DNA of 64,000 nt, from assembly GCA_964019135.1 (NCBI GenBank), contig OZ025255.1, positions 23,723,708 through 23,787,707 on the forward strand, given 5' to 3'. Below are positions 1 to 13,200 of this stretch, piece after piece (within the stretch, counting starts at the first letter, position 1; the number at the start of each line of letters is the position of its first letter). Origin of the DNA: Arenicola marina (lineage: Eukaryota; Annelida; Polychaeta; Arenicolidae). A program made the position numbers and the translations under genes. Under the pieces are notes generated by a model. The model made no database searches, was not told the DNA's origin, and saw nothing but the letters and a program-made list of their open reading frames with translations.

Positions 1-362
1 CGGTTGCGGCAGACCCCCTGTCGACAAGCAGATGGCCTCACTCAGATCTTGTCAGTGATGTCCAGTCCACCGCCGCTGTTGAATACACTAATGAACATGT
101 ATCAAAGAAGTCATTGTTTTCAGCAGTAAAGTACAGCGCGCAGCGCGCAGCGAGCAGATGTAAACCATTAAACCATGCTACCTTTAGCTGGGAAGATTGG
201 CCGCATCTATCTGCTTAAACCGGGACCTAGATTGCATCAACTGTTAGCAGTTTACACGATAACAAAGTCGTAGAAAACTGAATGGAGAGGGTGTGGCGGG
301 GTGGGTGGGGGGGGGGTGGTAGGCACAGGTGGGAGAGAGGGCGAACCGAGAAGTGCGCTTTA

Positions 363-450
363 AATTCAATTGAGGACGCTTGAAACAATTTTGGTCCTAT
401 CGCGTCAATGGGAGAGGGAAGGGAAGAGCGGAGCCACGTCCCCGGTTAAA
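363..450 (-). mobile_element. fragment of SINE family 1
   Basis: This stretch matches the 3' body of the SINE seen in full at 41446-41708, 53328-53590 and 62355-62612, including the shared block around 'cgcgtcaatgggagag'. The tRNA-like head is missing. It is an old, truncated copy in the same orientation as the others. Confidence 0.5.
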
Positions 451-559
451 TGACTGTACGAGGCCTTCACGTGGCACATTTGGCTGTATGCGCAGATTTG
501 TTTCTCGATCTGATCAGTTCTATTTCCAGATAGCTTGATGCATTTCGGTCCCTGCGGAC

Positions 560-800
560 TTTACTGCGGCTCTGACCCTATGGCGTTAACCCTTTATCGC
601 TGACCCTGTGGCGCTAACCCTGCGACGGTGACCCTTTATCGCTGACCCTTTGGCGCTGATCATGCGGCGCTGATCATGCAACACGGACCCGCCGACAATG
701 TGACGTTGACATTTTAGAAATGTAACTCTTGATGCTCACTTTTTGGCGCTGACCATTGGGTCCGACCTACCCTGTGGTGCTACCCATGTGGTACGGACCA
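560..800. repeat. degenerate short tandem repeat
   Basis: About 240 bases are built from diverged copies of a roughly 20-base unit of the form 'gctgaccctttggcgctgac'. Copies differ by several bases, so the array is old. No coding potential is evident. Confidence 0.5.
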
Positions 801-3800
801 TATAGTGTTTCATTGTCATATTAACCTTTGTCCGCACCAGCCAGCGTCAGACACTACTTTCGTTGACGTTCGTAAACGATGGCATAATGGAAAACCCACG
901 CCGTGCACATGGATATTTTAATCAGGGAACCCATTCGAAGTTAATCCTACACCCGATATTAGTCATTTACAGAGAGACGGGACGGCCCCTTGTATGACGA
1001 ATGGCCTCCGGAAACACATGGCTGGCTGGCTTTTCTTGCCATGGCAGCCCTTGAGCTGTTACCTAGTATTTCCGTTCATTTATAAGAAGGCTATGACAGC
1101 GTATTGGTAGACTCACAACACACAGGTAATATACACGAATATAATTATATCTTCCTTTGTATAAGGTATGAGTTAGGACAATGATAACTACTTCCTTATT
1201 TACTGGCGGGCTCAAGCCCAATGTAGATTGGGGTGGTTGGGGGTGAGTTGTGCGGGGGAAATCCCTGCTCCTGTCCAGTCTAACGATTATGTGGTAGCAA
1301 ATAATAACAAATAACACTTCTGTCCTCGGTGCATTCTGTCATATATATATAGTTCGGACCTGTCCCTTTCACAATGTGTCATATTCGCCATTACTTATTG
1401 TATACCTGTGGTAATACAGTTATACATCACCCAAATCATACTTTTAACAGAAAACCGGAACGACAGCGGTTGTTTGAGACAGGCCTACAGTATTCCGCAC
1501 ATTATAGCCCCCATTCCCCTTGCAACGCAGTATGCAGCACCGATGCTCTGTAATTATCTGTAGGCCACAAATCAGGTTCAGACTTGAAGCGGAACGGCGG
1601 TGTCAACAGTGGGGTGGTACCGCATAGTACGTGTCGTGCACGGCGAGGGGCACGGACCATTACAGTCACACACTCATCAGTAGCCTTGTAAAAAAGGCAG
1701 AAAGCTTTACAGGCGTGGCAAAGAGTGCCACCAAGCGGACAACTTGCCAATTTATATGTAATGACACCTGGTCAAGATAAAATATTCACTCACCCATGTT
1801 AAATCTACAATTCATTCCGCCTTAAACTGCTCACTGAGTCTAAGATGATTAGGCCGCAGAAAACACCTCAGTCAATCAGACTATGGTATACTATATGCCC
1901 CTCCCACACACATACCCTACGACTACGCACCAACTCACCCACGCCATATCTGAACATAATTGACAGACAAGGTGCGACTTTGCGGGGAGTAAATGCGACA
2001 ATGTGATCATCCGGTATTTTATATGATTCTACCGGCGGAGGGCGTTCTGCTTCGGCTATAGTCCCTCGGCCCCACCTCAAATATAACCATCATAATGATC
2101 CTTAAAACGTAAAAGTTCAAATGAATCAGATATATAAAACTGTGCTGCTGGTACCATATCAGACGAATTCGCTTCATTTTTATTAATTAGAAGCCATGTT
2201 ACCTTCGAACTATTATTTCGATAGTTCGATCGAGGTCAAAGTCGTGAATTGCTTTAAACTTTGACGCCGAGGTATCTCGAATTATTCCGTATAACTCCTC
2301 CATTGTGATAGTAAGATATCGAAATATCGACGTGTTTAAATTTACGCATATGCAAATGCAAACAGCGATTCCACATAAAGAATCATCGAAAAAAAAACGT
2401 GACCCCAGCACATTTGAGGTCACCCGGGAGGTGAGCGGATTCGTGGAGGCACATGTGACGTGGGGAACAAACTGCCTTTGCAAACAGAGAGTCTCAACAG
2501 AGATATCAAAATAGCCTGGTGCTCGTTTAACAAAAGAATGGTGGATCACGCCTCCATATAACCGTGGCACACTATATTTCATATGGAGCAATTAACACCC
2601 CGGAAGTGACCATGCAATGTCTCCATGTCATAAATCAAAGTGATGAGAGGGACTTGGACGTCGTCACGGCTTGTGGCGACGTTAAACGCCTCCAGTTTAA
2701 CTCCGCCACCTTACCTACTCTCCCCTCCTCCTCCTACCCCCTTTACCCCCCCCCCTCCCACCCCCTCATTGCTTGGGGGGCAATACAGAAAGCGCGCCAC
2801 CCATGTATAGGTTAGCGTTGAACTGCCGGGTTGGGCTGTGTCAACCTATTCCTTACACAGAATGCGGCATGAAAGCGTGACGCTTCTTCGGGACTCACTT
2901 TTTATTCATTCTTCACCCCCCCCCCCCCACCCCCCTCGCGCTGTGATGACCGATAGTCTTGTGGTAATAACATCAAACCACATGTCAACCACTATAGTGA
3001 CTAAGCGGACCGACCCGGGTCCTACCCCTGTCCCCATGGTAATTGGTCGCCGTTTGACCGTGAAGGACGCACACATACGGAAACCACATCACATATCTAC
3101 ACATCCTGGTCAGGTCGCGCAGAGAGAGGTCGTCTACATCCCAGTGGCCGGCGACGGGTCAGCGGAACCAGATTTATATAGAGGAGGAGCGAGTCTGATG
3201 GGCCCGATACCGAGACACATGGAGTTGTAACACGCTGTCATGGTCGCCGCTGGGAGAACGTCCGTATCGACCAGCACCAGAGACGCTATAAGCCTTCACA
3301 GTTGCATTGAGATTGGATAAGGATTCATTGGAACCTCTACTTGATGCATAGTGACTCTCATGATAACGACATGGGACGCATGGAGTCCTAACAAAACAAG
3401 TAGCGGATTCACCACTGTGCATATCGGATTGTTTATATTGCTTGTATTCAAATCGTGCTTGCAAGGGATTAATTTGATAAACTTGGTCATGGTCCCTGAC
3501 ACAAGAACCTCCGTAAAGCAGATAACTAATCCAAATATGCTATAAGCTTACCAGTCGCACAGGGTTTGGATGGCAGATGCCAACAATTACCAGAACTTCA
3601 TAAAAACAGCGAACTTATCCTTTGCCTTATGGTTTTCGGTAAGGTGCCAATCGCAGCCGCACACAGGAACTATCTACTGCGGCAGTAGAAATCCAATCTT
3701 TGGACACCGGGCACCAATACTGCACAACGGAAAATCTATAGTACGTAACAAAGTTGTTTCGTTCCTTCGCATCAACGAGTCATCCATTGGTTGTCGTCGT

Positions 3801-4117
3801 CAGAGGAGCCTCCCTGGCGCAGTTGGTCAACACGCTAGGCTGAAGACCAACAAGTCGTGGGTGTGTTCGCCTTGGCACTTACCTCTGAGGCACGTGTCAT
3901 CCAACGCCATTTAATTCCCCCGGGAGGTGTCTTGAACTAATGTGGCATCCGTGTGCGCAAACACGGCCTAAGATACCAACATTGATTGGTCGTGTATCCC
4001 CTTAGATAAAGACTGGCGACCCGAGTCACCAGCCGTTATCGGTGGACCGCTGGGTGTATTGGTGGCCTCTGGTAGATACCACGGACGATAGGCATTCGGA
4101 GGAGAGTGACCAGCGTA

Positions 4118-4223
4118 ATGAACACTGATATACACGTCCGGAACATGTGTCGCTTCAGCATGGTGATGCTGACGTGTCTCCTGCTGATGACACTTATTGG
4201 ACAGGCCGCTCTGGAAGGTGAAG
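4118..4223 (+). CDS. exon 1: signal peptide
   Basis: Encodes 35 residues with a hydrophobic core ([16 protein letters not shown]) followed by small and acidic residues, as expected of a cleaved signal peptide. It ends in phase 1 at a good GTAAGT donor. A second in-frame ATG ten codons in would give a more compact signal peptide and is an alternative start. Confidence 0.8.
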
Positions 4224-7200
4224 GTAAGTATCACTTAAAGGCGCACCCATGTTAAGCTTCACCCCCAACCCTGTGCACCCTAAATGTGACACCCCCCCCC
4301 CCCTAACACATGCGCTCTCACGCCCCTCCCCCTACTACCCCTGGTTGACCCTTCTTGCCATCCCGCACATCATGCCCCATGTCAGTTTATAACGAGTGAG
4401 CAGCCACCCACCCACCCAGGTCTTCATTGCGTAGCACGACCATGATCGTGAATAAGTTGAACCCCCCCCCCCCCAGCTCTCCCTTAAAGTGTTACTTTTG
4501 CAGCAAAAAGTAAATATTCAACCCGTTGGGCCGTACAAATTAGCTGGGCATGCCTTTGTAAAATCCGAAGCATTGTTGGCCCCATGATTTTGTTTAGCTC
4601 AAAAATAAGACTTGGCTTTATTGGAAGATCACAGTTTTTAATCCACGATTATCACTATGAACACATTCGCCAAAGCAACAACAGTGAGCTTGGGCGGGTT
4701 TATTTCTGAGAGTATTACATCTGAGCGTTATTTAGAGATTCCCCAATGATGTTACAAGATTGACAGTTCATCTTTGACGCACTGCGTAGACATCTGTTGT
4801 CGATGGCATATACTGTCCTCATGGTTGAGTGCTTTGCCTCGAGTTCAAGTCAATGAGCAAAGAGAATTAAAGTCTTAATGTAAAAGCATATGCCTTTATC
4901 TTCCCCTTTGCCGTCACTTTCCTCGCTCCCAGAATTTATATTGGCAGGTACAAAAATAAGTCGAAAAAGTAATCCCTTCTACTATTTGGGGCGTTACAGC
5001 TCGATAATATAAGCGTGGAAACACAGAAGATTAATATGACCTAAAGTTGTTTTGGCGTGGCACCAACTGTTGAAACGCTACCATTTGCTATATGAAACCA
5101 GTTGGTAGCCTTTTTATTGTTGGTTGTGCGTTTAATCCTCGTCTTCGCACAACTTTGTTCTCTTTCTTTTTTTGGCTTTTGGAAATGATAACAACGCTTC
5201 ATTTCTCTTTATAAAATGTATTCCCCACAGTTGTCATTTGTTTAAGAAAAGTCTCAATCGTGATCTCAAGACGATAATTCTGCTGCTTCAGGCGGCCCTG
5301 TCGGCTCGAGAGTTTACTGCTCAGTAGACTCGGACGGGAGGGGATATATAGGGGAGGGTCCACCTAATTTTTTTCTTTTTGGGTGGGGGGGGCGTCTACA
5401 TATGCTGTTCAAGCAAAGCTGTCCAATTTGTCTGAGATACTTTTACAGTCTAACTGCCCTCAAATTAACGGGACATTTGCAAATGTGTTCATTAACGCAT
5501 TAGTGCATCAAGCACTAATTACGTTTTATCGGCATTGTCTAGCTATTTCACCGATGGGAAATCCTGAATGGGAGGAGTGGCAATGCTACTATAGAATATA
5601 CGTGAACCTTAGATCTGACAGGAAGATGCTTGTCCGTATTGCTGTGGTGGTGGTGGGGGGGGGTTACACTGTGAGACGTATGACCACTGCAATTCTAATA
5701 CTAACGACGACCCCCCCCCCCCCCCCGCTCCCGCCCCCTCTCGACATTTTTATTTGGGGCTACATAACATAGCCTAGCATGCAACAACAAATCTTCAAAT
5801 GGCTGGACCTTAAATAGCTTTATTGTTTGTAGGGTACACATATAGTGGATGTTTCGCGGACACGGGCATAGAGCCACATGTGACCCTGACTGGGTATGAC
5901 GTCACCGTCGAATCGTGTCTGGCCTCTTGCAGTCAGCTACCCAACTCCAGTTTCGCCGGACTCATGGTATGCACTGCGTTCGGCGCCGAGAGCACGATAC
6001 AACAACGAATCTTACATAATACTATTATTGCGTCAATTGTTATCATGTAGACATGCTATATGTACCTACTTTACTGCCAAACTGCTGCCCTTGGTAGTCG
6101 ATAAAACCATCTTATGATAACAGGGAACAGTGTACATAATGTTCATGGGTATATATACATACTAGACAGATTAATAGCCTTATGAATCACAGCATATTTT
6201 TATACTGAATTATACATGGGACCAGCAATACTAGAATTTAATATTTTACATGGGACCAGCGATAGTAAAATTTAATATTTTACATGTGACCAGCAAAAGT
6301 ATAGTTTAATGTTTTACATGGGACTAGCAATAGAAGAATTTAATATTTTACATGGGACCAGCAAAAGTAGAATTTAATATTTTACATGGGACCAGCAATA
6401 GTAGAATTTAATATTTTACATGGGACCAGCAATAGCAGAATTTAATATTTTACATGGGACCAGCAATAGTAGAATTTATTATTTTACATGGGACCAGCAA
6501 TGGTAAAATTTAATATTTTACATGTGACCAGCAATAGTAGAATTTAATATTTTACATGGGACCAGCAATAGAAGAATTTAATATTTTACATGGGACCAGC
6601 AATAGTAGAATTTAATATGTTACATGGGACCAGCAAAAGTAGAATTAAATATTTTACATGGGACCAGCAATAGTTTTAATAATAATAATTTAATATTTGT
6701 TGGGGTAGCCATGTTAATGGCAACCAGTTTCCACACATTGCATAAATAGAAGTAATTCACTGCCCAGTATAGATGTATAGTATATATATAGTTTTGGCTT
6801 ATCATAGCTTGTTCCGCTATTCCAGAGACAGCCGGGCGATACGGCGCATTGTGCGTGTGCAGAAAAGCTTGGCGAGCCTCGCACCAGATGTAATGGACTA
6901 TGTGGCCCCGACAACATCAAATGCGGAAGAAGAGATGTGTTATACAGCTTCTACCAAGGTACCACTTCCCTTTAATGTGTGATCCACTACAAGTATTACT
7001 ACTCGCTGACAGCGCAGATAACAGCTGTATCTACGCAGAGCATACTAATGGTACCATACAGAGCATTACCTATACAATATATAAAATGCATACCATGCCA
7101 CTGATTTACATGACATCATCTTGACATTTTCGTGCCTTGGTTTAGTGGTTGTTCATCTTAACTCAGCAAAGCAAACTGTCAACAAATAGCCAACATACTT

Positions 7201-10200
7201 TGTCGCATCTACGCAATTCTGTTACGTAATTGACCGCTGGATTTACAGATGTAGACGAGTGCCTCGTATACAATGACAGCTGCGCTCAACAGTGCGTCAA
7301 CGGCCCGGGGAATTTTTCATGCGCGTGTTACCAAGGATACGAGGTCGTGGACAACAGCACCTGCGAAGGTGAAGGTCGTGGCAGATGCCACTGTTGTTTT
7401 TTTTTTTTTTTTTTTTTTTTTTTTCACACACAAGATCAGTAATACGGAATCACAAAGCACAAAAAATCAATACACATTTACAGTTTCTAATGATACACCC
7501 ACTCTGTACCATTATTTAGCCCTGCCATCGATAGCGTATCCCATTTACTGCATATGAACTGCTTGGCTTTGTCAGTGATAAGGGTACTACCCATAGCTAA
7601 AGTTTCCAGTGTATTATGTTATAAGAATTATTTTACAAAATTTTGCGATATACATATATTTTCCCCAAGAATTATGTGATTTTTCAGCATACAACCCCCT
7701 CCAGAAATATCGTCCAAACAAACTATTGATGAGCTTAATTCGAGGGGATGCCACTGGCGTTAATGTGGTATTGTACGTTCCAATCCCATAGCAAAATATC
7801 GTATAGAAATCATATAACAAAATTCTAAAGGTTTCTATTAATTTTTCTTTGAATTTTTTTACCGTTTTCCCATAAAATATCAATTGGCTTCCAATGTTCC
7901 TTAAATGCGAAGCTTAAATTTTCGAATATCACCTCAAATAGTGTCGTGCCGTCGGTATCACTTCATTTATCGCTTCCGGGAGTATTCTTACAGCATATGT
8001 GCTAGAATTCCTCAATACTCTCGTTCGCTTGACTCGACTTGACTGTACGTGATAAATCTCTCGTTGTTATGCGTGCAGTCGGTTGTAAGGCTGGGATGGA
8101 AACTCTATGAAAACTCCATGGGAATTCTATGAAAACGCTATGGAAATTCTATGAATACTCTATGGGAATACGTTAAGAATTTCCACAGAAAAATTAATAG
8201 AAACCTTTAGAATCGTTTTCATAGAAATTCTTTAAGATATTTTCCTATGGGGTGTAATGATGTCTTACAAAATTAATGCCATGATTCGCGTGATAAATCT
8301 AGGAAGAGGGAATTACCTTCATGTATCCTTCCACATAATGAGTAAATCTACAAACCTGCAAACGTGCCTGATCATAACGGGAAACGAGAGGAAAAAATGG
8401 CCATTCATTGTTGAAATATTATCTCTATATACGTTCTATAGAAACCAATTGCTCTATAGAAGTATCCCTGCATCTTCTATAGAATATTTTTTTCTTTAGT
8501 AATATCTATTTACGTTCTATACAAAGTAAGTGGTCTATGCAATTATGTTCCCGCGTTCTAAGAAACTCATACTTCTATATTTTTTTCTACAGAACTTATA
8601 TAAACTTCCGTTTATTGCTTCCACTATTGATATGAACTTTAAATTTACAAGTGGTTGCTGGTCCGTTCCTTTTGAACTGGGTTCTGGCCGAGCCTGATGC
8701 CGACGAACACCGAAATTCGGAGCTTTCGCCCACTCTGCTGGGATATGGACTTCACGCAACAAATCCATTATAGGGTCTGAAGTTTCATAACTTTTTTCAT
8801 TCGAAGAAATGGGTTTCTCTTGCAGACATTGATGAGTGTGCCAGCGTGTACTGTGACCACTTATGTGTCAATACTCTGGGCAGTTACCGCTGTGACTGCA
8901 ACCCGGGCTATGACTTAATGGATGACCGTGTCAACTGCATCGGTAAGTGATCATTATACATGTAGTATACCATCTGGGACAATGCCTCATGGGATATGCC
9001 ACGTGGGACATGCTACTTTATATAAAGCCATATAGAGCAATGCCGCATCGAATAATGCTGCAGAAGGCAATGACACTTTGACATTGACGCACCGAATAAT
9101 GACACATTGGACATTGACACGCAAGGTAATCACGTATTGGACAATGACACATTGATCAACGACAAGTTGGACAATGGCATATGTGATAATGAGACACAGG
9201 ACAATAACACTTGGGACAATGACAAATTGGACAAAATGGCATATTGGACACTGACACCTGCGTAATGATACATAGGACAACGCGTGCTTTCGAGTTGTGG
9301 AAGTTTCATAACTTTCGTCACTCGAAGAAATGGGTTCCTCGTGCAGACATTAATGAGTGTGGCAGCGTCTACTGTGACCATTTATGTGTCAATACTCCGG
9401 GCAGTTACCACTGCTACTGCAACCCGGGCTATGACTTAATGAATGACCGTGTCAACTGCATCGGCAAGTGATCATTTTGCATAAAGTATGCCATGTGGGA
9501 CTCACGGGACATGCCACATGGGACATGCCACTTTCGACAATGACACAAAAGGCAATGGGGCAATGGACAATGAAATATTTGACTGGCACACAAACCAATG
9601 ACACATTGGTCAATGACACATTGGTCAATGACACATTGGTCAATGACACATTGGTCAATGACACATTGGTCAATGACACATTAGTCAATGACACATTAGT
9701 CAATGACACATTGGTCAATGACACATTGGTCAATGACACATTTGACAATGGCACATTTGACAATGACAAATTGGAAAACGACCCATCGGAAAATAACATA
9801 AGGAAACATAAGGCATCATGAAAACGTGTGCGTGTTTCAACGAGTATTCCGTTACAGAATACAATTATTGTTTGACAGTTCAGAATCTTATTATGAAATT
9901 AACTACTACCTACCTAATTATTACGCTTGTTTGGTTGCACTGAAATGCCGATTCCATGCTATTAGTAGGGCCCCTGAGGGGGGTAGCCATGTCGCGTGTC
10001 GATTTTAAGAAAAGGTCCATGTCGCGTGTCGATTTTAAGAAGAGGTCCATGTCGCGTGTCGATTTTAAGAAAAGTTCCATGTCGCGTGTCGCTAAGTCTT
10101 ATATCGCATGTCGATTCTAAGACAACCCCAATGTCGCGTTGTCGATTTAAAAAATCGCCGTGTCGCCGTGTCGAAAAAGCCCCTCTGGGGCCCTATCAGT

Positions 10201-13200
10201 GCCAGTCAATCCTGTATAAATATGTGTTATACCATGAAACTAGGCTAAGTACTTTTATTGTCGGATATAACATCATTTTTGCAGACGTCGACGAATGTGA
10301 AGGGGAAAGATTCCTATGTGTCGGACTGGGTGACAATTGTGTCAATACAGACGGTGGATACATGTGTGTTCCTCGCGAGAGTCTCTCGGCAAATCCGGAC
10401 GGTGGTGAGGCCTTCGCGACATGATTCGTGTGCACTGGATAACGCTGGTCGTAGAGACATGAGGCCCTGAGATGTAGTGCACGTTTGAAGAATATTGGAA
10501 TGACGTATTGTGGGTCCTTAATTTAGGAATAGGAATTTACTTAGACAATATTGAAAATTACTTATTTTTGGCCTGACTGATGCATATGGGAATGTGTGGT
10601 TTTCGTGTGTACTATGTCATCAAGATTATGACATCACTATATAGTTGGTGCCTTTAACATGACGATAGATATGCTAACGCATATTTTAGTAAAAACTTAA
10701 CTGTTAAGTGTCACGTTATGCGACGTCCATAACCCAAATAAAGATTGATGTGTGGGAAATTTTAGAGTTGCCATTGTGCCACTGATATACCTTGTTCTCT
10801 TCAAGCTTATAATACGACGGACACTACTAGTCAATAATTGCTTGATCAAAGCTGGATCTAACAACAAACTAATCATATTGCATTAAGGACGGTGCCATTG
10901 ATATTATGTTCTTCTTTCTCCTTTTCTTGTCAACAGGTGGCGCCATCGCTGGCGCCGATGACGGCCGTAATTTGTCGGTGGCGGCATCCAGCGGTGTAGC
11001 AGTCGGCGTCATTGTGGTCGCCGTGGCAACCGCAATCATCATCGTCCTGGTGCTGCGCAGGAGGTGGGTCATGGATTGATCACGTCGATCACTTATAAAT
11101 ACCATGGATAATAACTCATCATCTAATCATCGTAGATTTAACAACGGAATATCAGCAAAGAAAGAGGTGACGGTTGTGATCAAGTCGTCTCATAGGGCAT
11201 GTAGAAGCTTCGTCAAATTTTAAGTAATTCGAAGACGCTTTGTAAACATAATATAAAGCAAGCTCAGTCTGCATGGAACGTTCAGGCGAGCCGCGTGGAG
11301 CGATCGTGAAAATCACGAACGTATGGACTTTCTAGAGAATCAAAACGTGTTGATTATTACTTGCCGGTGGAAACCAGTTCTACATGTTAGATGAATCACT
11401 CCCCCTACCTACTTGTGCATGCTGTAAGTGTCAAATTCATGCATCAATGGAGTGATTCCTCGTCCGAAGTGTCTCTGTAACAGACGTAGACCGACGCACC
11501 GTATTAGCGATAAATTGCAATAATTGCAAACATCGTCATTAAAAGTGACGTTCTACATAGCAGGGAGTAATCTCGTATCGATAGTCTGGGTGCCAATAAA
11601 TCATTCGAAGGCGCAGGACCATCACCCTATTCTTAACATGATTGATCACTATTTCAATGGAATGATCATGCAAAACCCTTAAATATGATATTTGCACGAT
11701 TTAAAATGTTGTTGGCCAATTTCAGTATTAAAATACACTACCAGGAGTCTGGACGGTAAATGGCGACACGCGACACAGGCATATTTGAATGATCGACATT
11801 CGACATTCACCCCCTAAATCCCGACACTGTGAATCTAAGAAAGCGACATCCGCACAGATTTTGGAAAAAAACGACACTGATCTTTGCCAAAAAGCGACAC
11901 GAAACGTCGTGACACATCGATAATCGACACTTTGAACAATCGACACTGGACGCTGGAGTCCCCTTCCAGACCCATACTACCACGAAACAGTTCATTAGCC
12001 GACGTTATCATTGTATTCATTGCACGCACTCTGTTATTCATCTTCGTCACAGAAAACAGAGCGCTTTCGTGCGGGGACTTCCTCAAAGTCCTTCATCTGT
12101 TCACGCGGACCTTCACACTAATGAGTGTGCTATATATGATCAACCAGGTAAGAGGATTACCTTGCAGTCTACTGGCATGAACTCGAAAGCCTTTGACATT
12201 TGCCGTCATTTGCCGAATTTGCTTTATAGGATATGATGTTTTGAATGTACTCTATGGGTAGGTGTCCTTAATATTAGTACACGGTGGTTTTATACGCACA
12301 ATTATAGAAACTGTTTTTGTGTCAAGTGCATTCATTAATATTAAAACACAGTACGTATATACCGTAGTTGCTCGAATAAGCGCCCTTATTCAAACAGGCC
12401 CTTATCCGGGAAACTACGGTAATCAATACTGATATTATTTAAGCTTAATATACGCCCGTGTCTGTGTCTTAGAAACTGGCATGTATTCTAGTTATGTGCT
12501 CACAACAAAGGCACGCAATGCAGAGTATGTATTAACATATGCTACAGATGACGGTAACAGGAATATGTTAGAGAAACTAGAGATGAGCGACGGACCGGAA
12601 GAAAATACCTCGATTCATTCTACCGCAATAATTGCCGAGGTCGCCACGGAGACGCAACCAGAAATCCCACCACACTTCGACCCACAGATAACGGCCATCA
12701 GCGCCACTGACTTTTTGGCCTACGTGAACTTCATGCGAAAGGAGAATGGACTTGTAGAGCAATTCAAGGTAGTGTTTACATCGATCCGAGGCGCAAAGCC
12801 AACACGTTGCAACCGTTTGATCAATCCTTACATGTCTCATAACTTGTATATTAGTGTGTACTTGTAATGCCATGAACGGTTTGGCAATATGTAACGATGT
12901 GAGAGGTTTGTATCGTAGTTGCCTGCGGTACGTTGAGAATGAAATATGGCATATCACTTGTTTCGAAGGAAGAGTAAATGAATTGCATGTGTTTAGGCCG
13001 TTTCTGCGCAGATGAAATTCAACGCTGAATTGGGCGCGAAAGATCTCTTGACAATGGCATTGGGTTAGGCAAACTCACCTATGATGCAGCCAGAGTTCGT
13101 ACCGACGACCTGCTAAATGTCACTTCAGTCTACTTAACAATCGAGCAGCAGTAAGTACAAGTAAGCACGCCCTGGCAGAATGTGTTGGCCGCAAAGTCTC

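Larger units (their letters stand above)
1..4117. other. 5' flank of the phosphatase gene, no convincing gene
   Basis: I found no exon with recognisable family motifs here. The open frames are short, overlap C-runs or start from non-ATG codons. The stretch holds a SINE fragment near 363-450, a degenerate short repeat near 560-800, and C-rich tracts near 2745-2765 and 2918-2935. A 34-codon minus-strand frame from 2303 down to about 2202 begins with a good ATG and ends at a possible splice donor, so a divergent first exon is conceivable, but nothing confirms it. The promoter and 5' UTR of the phosphatase gene should lie in the last part; I see no clear TATA box. Confidence 0.5.

Noticed and set aside
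1502-1780. Cysteine-rich minus-strand frame near 1500-1770
   Set aside because: There is a fair acceptor upstream on the minus strand, but no donor, no family motif and no partner exon.
9595-9760. CRISPR array
   Set aside because: Units are directly abutting with no unique spacers, and the DNA is animal. The same holds for the other tandem arrays.
11995-12147. Possible hydrophobic exon ([18 protein letters not shown]) between the TM and juxtamembrane exons
   Set aside because: It would add a second membrane segment. I found no acceptor and donor pair that fit phase 2 on both sides.
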